A stretch of 13,350 nt of DNA, taken from Nitrosarchaeum sp. Its GTDB lineage: Archaea > Thermoproteota > Nitrososphaeria > Nitrososphaerales > Nitrosopumilaceae. The stretch's first letter is position 1. Each line of letters opens with the position of its first letter. Under the pieces are notes generated by a model, which saw only the letters and a list, made by a program, of their open reading frames with translations, did not search any database and was not told the origin of the DNA. Of this stretch, positions 1 through 6,836 are shown piece after piece. The DNA lies in the NCBI GenBank assembly GCA_013140415.1, contig JABFSW010000198.1:1-13350 (forward strand). Reading direction: 5' to 3'. The position numbers and the translations under genes were made by a program.

Positions 1-2
1 AC

Positions 3-68
3 ATAAAACCTCAAAGGAAAAAGAGACACAAAGGCAAGAGGCCACAATTAGGCACAAAGATCATATGA
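3..68 (+). CDS. C-terminal tail of an upstream gene (partial)
   Basis: A reading frame open from the left edge ends at TGA 66-68. It encodes about 21 residues, very rich in Lys and Arg (includes RKKRHKGKRPQ). This would fit the cytoplasmic tail of a protein with a C-terminal membrane anchor, as archaeal solute-binding lipoproteins or membrane-anchored binding proteins often have. The position just before two peptide-type ABC permease genes also makes a binding protein plausible, but only the tail is visible, so the identity is an inference. Another frame is open across the same bases but runs deep into the permease gene, so I prefer this one. Confidence 0.35.
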   Translation: MKPQRKKRHKGKRPQLGTKII

Positions 69-111
69 AATCTGCTCAAATCAAACTAAATGTATATTCA
101 TACTGCAATTA

Positions 112-119
112 TTATAAAC
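112..119 (+). promoter_or_regulatory. TATA box of the ABC permease operon
   Basis: TTATAAAC is centred about 25 nt before the TTG codon at 141. It is the strongest TATA-like site upstream of the operon and supports a leaderless transcript that starts at or next to that TTG. Confidence 0.6.
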
Positions 120-140
120 TGAGTTTACTATTTCTGGTTA

Positions 141-1193
141 TTGACTTTGAAGAGATATGTTGCTACACGTTTAATCACAATGTTTGGAGTTTTGATGATC
201 ACATTACTCATTACAATTGCGTTAGTAGGATCAAATATGGACAGCATCTTAAAACAAGGAATTGCTTTTCAAGTAAGATCTGAAATTACAGAAAATCCTG
301 CAATTGCAGAAAGTTTTTCATCAGTGGATGAATTCGAGTTATTTATTCAGACTCAAATTGAACAAAGAATCAAGATTTTAGGATTGGATGAGCCATGGTA
401 TTCTCCACAAAGGATAGGTTTAACAATGTATAAAATATTATTTCTAGATTTTGGTCATGCAACATTTCTTACTAGTGATTCAGGATCATCAGATGTCAAA
501 GAAATTATTGTAGAAAAACTACCCAGAACCATCCTACTGTTTACAACTGCAACAATCATAATATCGGTGATAGGTATTTTTCTAGGAGCACTGGCAGGAA
601 GCAAAGTAGGATCAACACTAGACAGAATAACATCCAGTTTTGCAATAATTAGCTCTAGTTTTCCTGTTTGGTGGATAGGAATGTTAATGATATTTGTATT
701 TTCGTTTGTATATCATATTTTTCCTGCTAGAGCAACACCATTAATTCCATCATCAGACCCAAGTTATATCGGATCTTTACTATATCATATGACATTACCT
801 TTGATCACAATTGTAATCATAGGTTTCGGATCATGGGCGTATTTAGTTAGAAATTTCATAGTAGGAATAATGCAAGAAGATTTCATAATTGCAAAAAAGA
901 CCATGGGAATTAATCAGAAAAAAATAATCTACACACATGCTCTAAAAAATGCGGCTCCACCAATAGTTACCATTCTAGCATTGAGTCTTTCAGGCTCGTT
1001 AGGTGGTGCAATAATTACAGAAGCTGTGTTTGACTGGCCAGGTATGGGCAGACTGTATTTTGAGGCAATCACAGTCATGGATCTACCCGTAATTATTGGT
1101 GCTACATACATTTTGACAGTGTTTTTCCTGATTAGCATATTTGTTGCAGATTTGCTGTACGGATATTTTGATCCAAGAGTGAGAACAGGTTAA
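141..1193 (+). CDS. ABC transporter permease, DppB/OppB-like
   Basis: This is one of the two membrane subunits of a peptide/nickel-type ABC importer. The 350 residues begin with the usual short basic N-terminus and first helix (KRYVATRLITMFGVLM), then a soluble external loop (about 32-120), then five further hydrophobic segments. The cytoplasmic loop around 238-275 (AKKTMGINQKK followed by HALKNAAPP) matches the EAA coupling motif that contacts the ATPase. The C-terminus GYFDPRVR is typical of the family. I chose the TTG start at 141 because it keeps the conserved basic N-terminus and lies about 25 nt after a good TATA box; the ATG at 180 would remove that basic segment. The stop overlaps the start of the next permease (TAATG), so the two are co-transcribed. 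The substrate cannot be read from sequence; no ATPase or complete binding protein is in the window. Confidence 0.92.
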   Translation: MTLKRYVATRLITMFGVLMITLLITIALVGSNMDSILKQGIAFQVRSEITENPAIAESFSSVDEFELFIQTQIEQRIKILGLDEPWYSPQRIGLTMYKILFLDFGHATFLTSDSGSSDVKEIIVEKLPRTILLFTTATIIISVIGIFLGALAGSKVGSTLDRITSSFAIISSSFPVWWIGMLMIFVFSFVYHIFPARATPLIPSSDPSYIGSLLYHMTLPLITIVIIGFGSWAYLVRNFIVGIMQEDFIIAKKTMGINQKKIIYTHALKNAAPPIVTILALSLSGSLGGAIITEAVFDWPGMGRLYFEAITVMDLPVIIGATYILTVFFLISIFVADLLYGYFDPRVRTG

Positions 1194-2560
1194 TGAGTAG
1201 CATCACACCACAAGAAATCAAGGCAGAATTTCTTAAAAGTAAAATAGGCATTACAGGCATTGCCATTTTATCGATTTTAATTTTTACGTCAATTATTGTA
1301 ATTACTGTAATTCCAGTAGACACTTTTAAAGAATGGAATAATCCAGGAAACTGGATTTCATATCCCAAAGTCGCCATACCGGTATGGGTTAATTTATTTT
1401 TGAGTGAAAAAATTCCTGAACACAAAATTTTGAATATACCAAATGTCAACTATGGTGTATCAGGAGACACATCAATTACATCTCATCAATTTGGAGTAAA
1501 TTTTGACTATGGAGATTTCCCAAATGATTTCATTTATGAATTTTCTGCAAAATATTCAGGAACAACATTATTACAAATGGATGTAATACGTCCAGATGGA
1601 ATACAATTAAAATTATTATCAACATCATTGCCATATTCAGATTCAAATTCAATTCATAGTGAAAGAATATTTTCCACAGACAATGCAATTAGGAAAAACC
1701 TATATCTGCAATCAAACAAATTTTTATTTTCTATAAATAATTTATCAGCAGAAGACATCATTTTTTCTAAAATAGAGAATCATGAACCACTAAAAGGAAA
1801 CTATATTTTTTTGATTAAGATGTATGGCAGTAATTCAGAAGATCAGATTACAGAATCCAGGCTAATCATAGGAGGTAAAGCTTTTGGAATTATGGGAACA
1901 GATGAGTTGAGAAGAGATTTAGCTGCAGGGTTACTTTGGGGAACACCATTGGCACTTTTCATAGGGTTGGTTGTAGCAATAGCATCAGTGATAATGGGTT
2001 TGCTGTATGGTGTGTATGCAGGATATAGAGGTAAAAAAACAGATGAAACAATGATGAGATTTAATGATGTAATCTATGCACTTCCTGCACTTCCATTTTT
2101 GATTATTCTGTCAGTTACAATTAGCAATAGTATTTTTGTGATGATTGGATTTTTGATGGTATTTGGTTGGGTTGGAATAGCAAAAGTTGCAAGAAGTATG
2201 GCGTTGCAAATCAAGATCAGAGGATATGTAGAAGCAGCCAATATGATGGGTCAGAAAGATTCAAAGATCGTACTTAGGCATATTTTGCCACAGTTACTAC
2301 CATATGCGTTTGCCAGTATTGCCATATCAGTGCCAGCTGCAATTACAACAGAAGCAGGACTTAGTTTCTTAGGATTAGGCGATCCATCATTTCCAACATG
2401 GGGTCAAATTTTACATGATGCCAATGTATACGGTGCAGCTGCTAGAGGATTATGGTGGTGGATAATGCCACCAGGGATAATGATAGCAATAACAGGATTG
2501 GCATTTGTTTTCATAGGAAATGCATTGGATGCAATAGTAAATCCAAAGTTAAAAAGATAA
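1193..2560 (+). CDS. ABC transporter permease, DppC/OppC-like, with large external insert
   Basis: This is the partner permease of the importer. Of 455 residues, helix 1 is at about 18-40, an unusual soluble region spans about 45-228, and the family landmark GTDELRRD sits at 235-242. Helices follow from about 252. The EAA coupling loop is at about 347-370 (EAANMMGQKDSK, then HILPQLLP), followed by AGLSFLGLG and a C-terminus ending NPKLKR, both typical of DppC. Usual family members are around 300 residues, so roughly 150 are extra and all fall in the external loop between helix 1 and GTDELRRD. That loop is rich in Ser, Asn and aromatic residues with alternating hydrophobic stretches, suggesting a beta-rich extracytoplasmic domain. 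The ATG overlaps the upstream TAA by one base. The gene ends 5 bp from a convergent gene. Confidence 0.92.
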   Translation: MSSITPQEIKAEFLKSKIGITGIAILSILIFTSIIVITVIPVDTFKEWNNPGNWISYPKVAIPVWVNLFLSEKIPEHKILNIPNVNYGVSGDTSITSHQFGVNFDYGDFPNDFIYEFSAKYSGTTLLQMDVIRPDGIQLKLLSTSLPYSDSNSIHSERIFSTDNAIRKNLYLQSNKFLFSINNLSAEDIIFSKIENHEPLKGNYIFLIKMYGSNSEDQITESRLIIGGKAFGIMGTDELRRDLAAGLLWGTPLALFIGLVVAIASVIMGLLYGVYAGYRGKKTDETMMRFNDVIYALPALPFLIILSVTISNSIFVMIGFLMVFGWVGIAKVARSMALQIKIRGYVEAANMMGQKDSKIVLRHILPQLLPYAFASIAISVPAAITTEAGLSFLGLGDPSFPTWGQILHDANVYGAAARGLWWWIMPPGIMIAITGLAFVFIGNALDAIVNPKLKR

Positions 2561-2565
2561 TAAAA

Positions 2566-2883
2566 TTAGAGGTCAAATTTTCGAATTAATTCAATAGCAC
2601 TATCATTCAATTTTATTGAATAGCATGATGAATTTTCGTCATTGAATGCTGCCAACTTGTTAGCAAATACTTTTTTGCTGTGACCACCTTCAGATGCTTT
2701 GTCTGATTCATCAAAGCAAATGGACATTTGTTTCATGTTTAGATTATTTTTTAGAAGAAAAGCAATGAACTTTTTGTAATTTTCAGTGTCAACCCAGTCT
2801 ATGTTTTTTTCTTTACTTATTCCAATCCATACCTCAATGGAGTTTTGGTATAGGACTTTTTTTCTGATTTCATCTAATGACAT
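2566..2883 (-). CDS. Small soluble protein of unknown function (105 aa)
   Basis: I do not recognise a family. The product is soluble, with charged helices, no signal peptide and no membrane segment. It opens MSLDEIRKKVLYQ and has a central stretch (SDKASEGGHSKKVFANKLAAF) with three lysines and one histidine, and two cysteines that form no metal motif. The ATG at 2883 lies 9 bp after the stop of the membrane zinc-ribbon gene, so the two are almost certainly one transcript. Its stop is 5 bp from the convergent permease stop. Codon use is like its neighbours. Confidence 0.8.
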   Translation of the reverse strand: MSLDEIRKKVLYQNSIEVWIGISKEKNIDWVDTENYKKFIAFLLKNNLNMKQMSICFDESDKASEGGHSKKVFANKLAAFNDENSSCYSIKLNDSAIELIRKFDL

Positions 2884-2892
2884 TGTTACCTT

Positions 2893-3204
2893 TTAAAAAT
2901 CAGCACGCTGCATTTTAGAACCACATCTAGGACAAGTGCCGCCTTTGTGTTTGTTACTACAAACTAGACACACATAGCGCACCCCAGTACCACTAGAGTT
3001 CATTCCAAAGAATCCACCACCAGTTCCAGAATCGCCATATCCTTTCATACGACTCATGTATCGTTTTCTTAACAACATTGGAAATGCTATGAAAATAGCT
3101 AGAGCCGCACCAAGACCGTATGGAAATGGAAGAACCATTTGCAATCCAATGCTAATACCAAGTGATGCAAACAAGAATATCAAATAAGTCTTATAATTAA
3201 ACAA
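2893..3204 (-). CDS. Two-helix membrane protein with C-terminal zinc ribbon
   Basis: The 103-residue product has two hydrophobic helices (about 6-23 and 26-45) joined by a short turn, a basic stop (RKRYMSRMKG), a flexible Gly/Ser linker (57-75) and a C-terminal zinc ribbon. The ribbon is CLVC (79-82) and CPRC (91-94), the CxxC-x8-CxxC spacing of a single zinc knuckle pair. The positive residues after helix 2 place the ribbon in the cytoplasm, so it may bind a nucleic acid or protein partner near the membrane. The start is TTG at 3204: the next Met is inside helix 2, and a strong TATA box lies 29 nt before this TTG. The gene is co-transcribed with the 105-aa gene after it. Function unknown. 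Confidence 0.85.
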   Translation of the reverse strand: MFNYKTYLIFLFASLGISIGLQMVLPFPYGLGAALAIFIAFPMLLRKRYMSRMKGYGDSGTGGGFFGMNSSGTGVRYVCLVCSNKHKGGTCPRCGSKMQRADF

Positions 3205-3228
3205 TTCAATGAAAATACATTCAAAATA

Positions 3229-3238
3229 CTTATAAAGT
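3229..3238 (-). promoter_or_regulatory. TATA box of the zinc-ribbon membrane gene
   Basis: On the minus strand this reads ACTTTATAAG, centred about 29 nt before the TTG at 3204. It gives the zinc-ribbon and 105-aa genes a promoter of their own, separate from the JAMM gene 86 bp upstream. Confidence 0.6.
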
Positions 3239-3290
3239 TTTGTCAGGATTTCTCATTCTTTCTGTAATAACCTGAGAGAGATTTTTGAAT

Positions 3291-3689
3291 TTAGATAATT
3301 GCTAGATTTATGGAATCCCCGTTACTATCCCAAGCAAAGATATCGTCATCCCCGTAAGGAGATTGTACAATTAGTGACACCAATCCAAAGAAGTTGTGAA
3401 GATCAGTGACAGAAGGATCAGCCGTTCCACTTGGATGAGAATGAACCATTCCAACATAGCTCATATCAAAAGGCAAAAAAGAGTGAGGGAATCCAGCAAA
3501 TGTTGGTCCAGAATAATTAAACGGTGGAATTACGAGTCCATCAATTAAGATCTGCCCTTGTTTTGATTTACCTTTCAAAATAAGAATACATTCATTGGGA
3601 TGCTTCATTTGGCAATAAGATAAAATGCTATCCAGAACTTGTTTGTGTAAAGAAACCTGTCTTTCAAGTTTTTTCTTTTTGAATAACAT
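3291..3689 (-). CDS. JAMM/MPN-domain metalloprotease
   Basis: The 132 residues are essentially one JAB/MPN domain. The zinc-site motif is complete: Glu33 (HPNE), His83 and His85 in HSHPSG, Ser93 and Asp96, with the exact HxH-x7-S-x2-D spacing. Proteins of this family cleave isopeptide bonds to ubiquitin-like modifiers or the C-terminal tails of such modifiers; archaeal JAMM enzymes remove SAMP-type modifiers, while others act in sulphur-carrier pathways. The intact motif predicts an active enzyme, but the substrate here is unknown. The ATG start at 3689 follows the stop of the coiled-coil gene by 22 bp, so the two are probably one operon. The N-terminus is strongly basic (LFKKKKLER), and there is no signal peptide. 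Confidence 0.9.
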   Translation of the reverse strand: MLFKKKKLERQVSLHKQVLDSILSYCQMKHPNECILILKGKSKQGQILIDGLVIPPFNYSGPTFAGFPHSFLPFDMSYVGMVHSHPSGTADPSVTDLHNFFGLVSLIVQSPYGDDDIFAWDSNGDSINLAII

Positions 3690-3711
3690 GTCAAGATATC
3701 ATAATTTAGAA

Positions 3712-4998
3712 CTAATTAAATTTAGGATAAGTAATAGTGTAAACAGTATTAGAGAATTTTCTTAGTTTGATTTCAATATCAGAGATTAATTTTGGAATAT
3801 TAGAATGAGATTCGTTAATTTCATCTTGAAATGTTTTAATTTTTAATTTAGAATTTTCTTTATCAGAAAGAGCATTTTTCAGATCGCTTGTAAGATCAGA
3901 TAATTCATTTGATTCAAGTGCAACCATTTGATCTTGAATGCTTTGTCTTTTATCTACAAAGGCAGTTACTTGTTTGATAAATCCATCTAATGCTTCCTCT
4001 GTTTCAGTTATTTGAGAGAATGATTTTTCAGCATCTTTAACAGAGATGGAGCCAGAAATAATCCCTTTTCTTACATTTTCCAAAATAAGTATTATCGAAT
4101 CCCTGTTTTTGGAAAGCAATACCTCAAATGGATCTTCAATTAATTTAGATAGCAGATTTTTTTGTTCTTTATCCAATGATGAAACATATTCATATCTACT
4201 AAGAGGTCTAGAAATTTTTGTAAATTGTGAGTCAATGTCATTTTTTATTTGATGTTTTTTAACAGTAAATTCATCCAAAATTCGTTTTAAATCTAAAAAT
4301 TTTCCATATTCATCTGAAGTTTGTATTTTTTTAATTGAATCTTCAAAAGAAAGAATTTTTTTGTCAAGGGAATCAATAAAACTATGAATTTCAACAATTC
4401 TTTGTTCTTTCTTAGTAAGATTATTTTCTAAATCAACAATTTCTTTTAATGATTCTAAAATTTCAGCAGACATGTATTTTGTATGTTCATAATTTTTTAA
4501 CAGTTGTTGGATTTCAACATGGTTTGAATTCATTTGTATTAAAATTTCTTTTAATTTTTCTGCATATTTTTTGGCAAAAATGTGTATTACTCGAGTCTGT
4601 CGTCCAAGAACATCTCCAATTTTTTTCAACATTTGATTTAAAATAACACTTAGATTTTCAGCATCATCGTAAGAGGCAATATCAGGTAAATGTATTGCAT
4701 CTTTTTTTATCATGTCAATTACTTGTTGTTTGCCTCTAACTACAATTATTCTAAGGTGCTTATCTATCTCATCGACCTGAAGATTATCTTTTTCAAGGGT
4801 ATTTCCGATCATGGTGAGTTCTTGGATTAGTGGTTCAGTATTGTTTCTGATGGATTTTATGTCAGATAGAATTTGCGATGTTCTTAATTCAAGTATTTGT
4901 TGGATAATTGCAGATACATCAGATAATTGAATCTGTTTTTGCAGAGGAATTTCTTTAGATATTTTTTCGTCTTTCTTTTTACCCCATCCAAAGACCAT
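3712..4998 (-). CDS. Long coiled-coil protein of unknown function (428 aa)
   Basis: The protein is almost all charged alpha helix with heptad-like patterns, especially about 35-90, 155-275 and 330-415. There is no Walker A motif, so it is not an SbcC or SMC ATPase even if such names are given to relatives by low-complexity similarity. There is no membrane helix. The N-terminus MVFGWGKKKDEK is a short aromatic stretch followed by lysines, which could insert into or lie on a membrane. A non-coiled segment lies around 255-330 (SRPLSRYEYV to DAEKSF). It is the first gene of a unit with the JAMM protease, which suggests a shared process, perhaps as scaffold or target. ATG 4998 lies about 26 nt after a TATA-like site. 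Function unknown. Confidence 0.85.
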   Translation of the reverse strand: MVFGWGKKKDEKISKEIPLQKQIQLSDVSAIIQQILELRTSQILSDIKSIRNNTEPLIQELTMIGNTLEKDNLQVDEIDKHLRIIVVRGKQQVIDMIKKDAIHLPDIASYDDAENLSVILNQMLKKIGDVLGRQTRVIHIFAKKYAEKLKEILIQMNSNHVEIQQLLKNYEHTKYMSAEILESLKEIVDLENNLTKKEQRIVEIHSFIDSLDKKILSFEDSIKKIQTSDEYGKFLDLKRILDEFTVKKHQIKNDIDSQFTKISRPLSRYEYVSSLDKEQKNLLSKLIEDPFEVLLSKNRDSIILILENVRKGIISGSISVKDAEKSFSQITETEEALDGFIKQVTAFVDKRQSIQDQMVALESNELSDLTSDLKNALSDKENSKLKIKTFQDEINESHSNIPKLISDIEIKLRKFSNTVYTITYPKFN

Positions 4999-5019
4999 TT
5001 GTTAGACTTGAACTCGGGG

Positions 5020-5028
5020 GATTAAATG
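5020..5028 (-). promoter_or_regulatory. TATA-like site of the coiled-coil/JAMM unit
   Basis: CATTTAATC on the minus strand is centred 26 nt before the ATG at 4998. It lies in a 75-bp divergent region and is about 20 bp from the box that serves the opposite gene. Confidence 0.45.
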
Positions 5029-5041
5029 TGTTAGAGAAATA

Positions 5042-5051
5042 AAATTTAAAA
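5042..5051 (+). promoter_or_regulatory. TATA box of the first SRPBCC gene
   Basis: AAATTTAAAA is centred about 27 nt before the ATG at 5074. It forms a compact divergent promoter pair with the coiled-coil gene. Confidence 0.5.
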
Positions 5052-5073
5052 CTCACTCAGAAATACAACCAAC

Positions 5074-5535
5074 ATGACAAAAAATGTGAAAAAATCATTT
5101 CATACTGATTCAGTAAAGAAAACTATTACAATTAAAGCATCAAAAGAAAAAGTTTGGCGGAAAATAAGCAACATAGCAGGACTTTCATCATGGGTGATAG
5201 ATGTCAAAAAAACTACATATCTTTCGAAAAAAAGAAGAAATGTTGGAGCAATACGCAAGATTACATTTACGGATGGCAATACTATTGAAGAACATATAGT
5301 TGCATGGAAAGAAGATGAATATTTTACATATATTGCAACAGAGGGATTACCACTAAGAGCGTATGTGGCAACAATTTCAATTAAACCAAAAAACAAAAAA
5401 ACAACTCAGTTAACATGGCAATCTTATTTCAATAGTAAAAAGATGTCAATGAAAGAATTCATGAGATTTGTAACATTTATGGGAACGTTTTATGAGACAT
5501 CTTTAGAAAATCTAAAAAGAACACTAGAAAAATAG
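5074..5535 (+). CDS. SRPBCC (START-like) ligand-binding protein
   Basis: The 153 residues follow the SRPBCC/polyketide-cyclase pattern. A first strand and helix (KKTITIKASKEKVWRKISN, about 15-33) are followed by the signature turn GLSSWV and a run of strands (VGAIRKITF, EHIVAWKED, YFTYIATEG, TTQLTWQSYF). A long C-terminal helix (about 124-152, MKEFMRFVTFMG) would close the pocket. Members bind hydrophobic ligands or act as cyclases, dehydratases or lipid carriers; the ligand here is not predictable. The protein is cytosolic, with no signal peptide and no cofactor motif. Start ATG 5074 sits about 27 nt after a TATA-like box, so it is likely leaderless. It is transcribed alone, divergently from the coiled-coil gene. 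Confidence 0.85.
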   Translation: MTKNVKKSFHTDSVKKTITIKASKEKVWRKISNIAGLSSWVIDVKKTTYLSKKRRNVGAIRKITFTDGNTIEEHIVAWKEDEYFTYIATEGLPLRAYVATISIKPKNKKTTQLTWQSYFNSKKMSMKEFMRFVTFMGTFYETSLENLKRTLEK

Positions 5536-5561
5536 CACTAGAAGATACAAGTAAATCAAAG

Positions 5562-5570
5562 TGTAAATAG
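5562..5570 (+). promoter_or_regulatory. TATA-like site of the small membrane protein
   Basis: TGTAAATAG is centred 25 nt before the ATG at 5591 in the 55-bp gap after the SRPBCC stop. It is a weak match, supported mainly by its spacing. Confidence 0.35.
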
Positions 5571-5590
5571 CATATCACAAAAATAAATTC

Positions 5591-5920
5591 ATGAGCGATA
5601 TGCGCTATATCATTATCAGCATTGTGTGTATTTTTTCAGGGTTTTTGATTCTAGGTGTATTTGGACATGACTATCAAATTGCAAACATCGAAGCCAGTGA
5701 ATTTGGTGAATGTTATGACTATCATGATTACAAAGAACCAGTTATAGTCAGCTGCTCATCGAAGATATTTGATCAAACTTTATTTTTTGCAATTGTCATA
5801 GTATTGATTGGGAGTGGAATCATATTGTTAATCAAAGGAGTTAAAGGTAAATGGGATAATGATGTCAAATCAGAAGACATGGTAGGTCCTGGTGGCGACA
5901 AAAGTCTAGAAAAAGACTAG
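5591..5920 (+). CDS. Small two-helix membrane protein, unknown function
   Basis: The 109-residue product has a hydrophobic helix at about 5-24 (YIIISIVCIFSGFLILGVF), a loop of about 45 residues, a second helix at about 65-83 and a charged C-terminus with a Gly-rich patch (GPGGDK). The loop is acidic and aromatic, with two cysteines (ECYDYHDY and SCSS) and several histidines and aspartates; if it faces outward it could form a disulfide or bind a metal. Lysines after helix 2 (KGVKGKW) put the tail inside the cell. An in-frame ATG at residue 4 is an alternative start. I recognise no family. Confidence 0.75.
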   Translation: MSDMRYIIISIVCIFSGFLILGVFGHDYQIANIEASEFGECYDYHDYKEPVIVSCSSKIFDQTLFFAIVIVLIGSGIILLIKGVKGKWDNDVKSEDMVGPGGDKSLEKD

Positions 5921-5969
5921 ATAGAAAACAAAAATAAGGATAGAATAAAATTTAGTTGTTTTTGAGTAA

Positions 5970-6038
5970 TTATAATTTCTCTAACTCTTCAGGATCATCT
6001 TCTTTTAACCGCTGAAAATAGACTTCTTCATAAGGCAT
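5970..6038 (-). CDS. Candidate 22-aa acidic small ORF
   Basis: This ORF starts with ATG at 6038 and ends with TAA at 5970. The peptide begins MPYEEVYFQRLKEDD and continues with a second acidic patch, so it is a charged, probably helical peptide with no Cys or signal. An in-frame stop lies five codons upstream. A strong TATA box (6060-6069) is centred 26 nt before the ATG, the same geometry as at the longer genes here. It stands alone in the 281-bp gap between the small membrane gene and the second SRPBCC gene. Support is the promoter spacing and an ordinary-looking amino-acid composition; conservation has not been tested, and it could instead be a non-coding transcript. Confidence 0.35.
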   Translation of the reverse strand: MPYEEVYFQRLKEDDPEELEKL

Positions 6039-6059
6039 CTCTAGTTTTACTTACAAAAA

Positions 6060-6069
6060 TTATATTTAA
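6060..6069 (-). promoter_or_regulatory. TATA box before the 22-aa ORF
   Basis: TTAAATATAA on the minus strand is centred about 26 nt before ATG 6038. It is one of the better TATA matches in the window and has no longer gene to serve on this strand. On the plus strand the same bases would predict a start near 6091, which fits no long ORF. Confidence 0.5.
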
Positions 6070-6201
6070 CCTTAAGGTATGTTTGTTCTTAATTTATGCC
6101 CAAAGTGTAGCTGTAAAAGTAAAATTTTTCAAAACATATCATGTAGAAAAGATGGAAAGTGGCTAAAAATATCTAGGAATAATTTTACATGTAATTTTTT
6201 G

Positions 6202-6579
6202 TTATTGTCGTTCAATAATTTTTTTCATATTTACAAATACTTGTTCTAGTTCTACCATTCTTTCATTGAATTGTTCATCAGTTAGTTCATGTGGTTTTAT
6301 TAAAGTAATTATTACTTCAGATTCATCACCACTGGAGACTATTCGCATCGGAACATCCCATGTTGACTCTTGATCAATAAACGTGTGATCTAAAATTCCA
6401 AGAGATTTGTTTTCTTTGAATTTCAATCGGGCGTTTCCTCTAGGCGTTGAAAAAGACCACCAACCATCAGCAGTCATCTTAGCATCAGGCATCATTTTTG
6501 GAGGACAATTCAAAATAGCATCAAAGGTATCACCTGTTTTTTTGTTAACAAGAATAGAAATTGTACGAGATCTAGTCAT
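6202..6579 (-). CDS. Second SRPBCC-like protein (125 aa)
   Basis: The N-terminus RTISILVNKKTGDTFDAILN is the first strand and helix of an SRPBCC fold. It is followed by beta-strand material (DGWWSFSTPRGNARLKF, GILDHTFIDQ, DVPMRIVSS, SEVIITLIKP) and a closing helix at about 98-122 (DEQFNERMVELEQVFVNMKK). The length is near the lower limit for the family. It is not a close copy of the SRPBCC gene at 5074: the N-terminal and central motifs differ. A cytosolic ligand-binding or enzymatic role is likely, with an unknown ligand. ATG 6579 follows a TATA-like box by 25 nt. It is transcribed alone; the 58-aa gene stop lies about 60 bp upstream. Confidence 0.8.
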   Translation of the reverse strand: MTRSRTISILVNKKTGDTFDAILNCPPKMMPDAKMTADGWWSFSTPRGNARLKFKENKSLGILDHTFIDQESTWDVPMRIVSSGDESEVIITLIKPHELTDEQFNERMVELEQVFVNMKKIIERQ

Positions 6580-6599
6580 GTTAGAATATCCAAATAAAG

Positions 6600-6609
6600 A
6601 TTAAAAAGC
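6600..6609 (-). promoter_or_regulatory. TATA-like site of the second SRPBCC gene
   Basis: GCTTTTTAAT on the minus strand is centred 25 nt before ATG 6579, so the gene probably has its own leaderless transcript. Confidence 0.45.
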
Positions 6610-6637
6610 ATATAGTACAAATTCTTAGTGACTGCGC

Positions 6638-6814
6638 TTATTTATTTAGAAATTCTTTAATTTTTGTAAGATTTGTAACATTAGATTCATGAAATAACAT
6701 CATAGATTCAGATAAGGAATCAGGCAAAACAGTCTTGAGTTTTTGAACTAATTCATCACCGCTAGATATCATAGTGTCAATTAATTTTTCAATTTCATTT
6801 TTTTCATTTGACAT
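6638..6814 (-). CDS. 58-aa helical protein downstream of the RAM-domain gene
   Basis: ATG 6814 to TAA 6638 gives 58 residues: MSNEKNEIEKLIDTM, then a helical stretch (ELVQKLKTVLPDSLSESMM) and a final helix ending KIKEFLNK. It is acidic to neutral, soluble and without Cys. It starts 22 bp after the stop of the RAM-domain gene in the same direction, with no separate clear TATA box, so I infer a two-gene operon. The sequence just before the ATG (AGGGGAATTAA) offers a weak purine-rich ribosome site, as expected for an internal operon gene in a genome with mostly leaderless starts. I recognise no family. It may work with the RAM protein, but only proximity supports that. Confidence 0.7.
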   Translation of the reverse strand: MSNEKNEIEKLIDTMISSGDELVQKLKTVLPDSLSESMMLFHESNVTNLTKIKEFLNK

Positions 6815-6836
6815 TTAATTCCCCTAATCCATAATT

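Noticed and set aside
65..283. 72-aa plus-strand ORF at the left end
   Set aside because: It overlaps most of the start of the DppB-like permease in another frame and has an unconvincing composition.
929..1138. 69-aa minus-strand ORF inside the permease gene
   Set aside because: It is a shadow of the permease; its product has no domain and no promoter.
3243..3277. Short inverted repeats (TCAGG/CCTGA, TCTCA/TGAGA) between the JAMM and zinc-ribbon genes
   Set aside because: Five-base stems with long AT-rich loops are expected by chance and do not overlap a U-tract in the right place.
3712..4998. SbcC/SMC-like ATPase identity for the coiled-coil protein
   Set aside because: No Walker A, Walker B or signature motif is present; similarity would be due to coiled-coil composition.
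5074..6579. The two SRPBCC genes as a recent duplication
   Set aside because: The sequences share only the fold pattern; conserved blocks differ and no DNA identity is visible.
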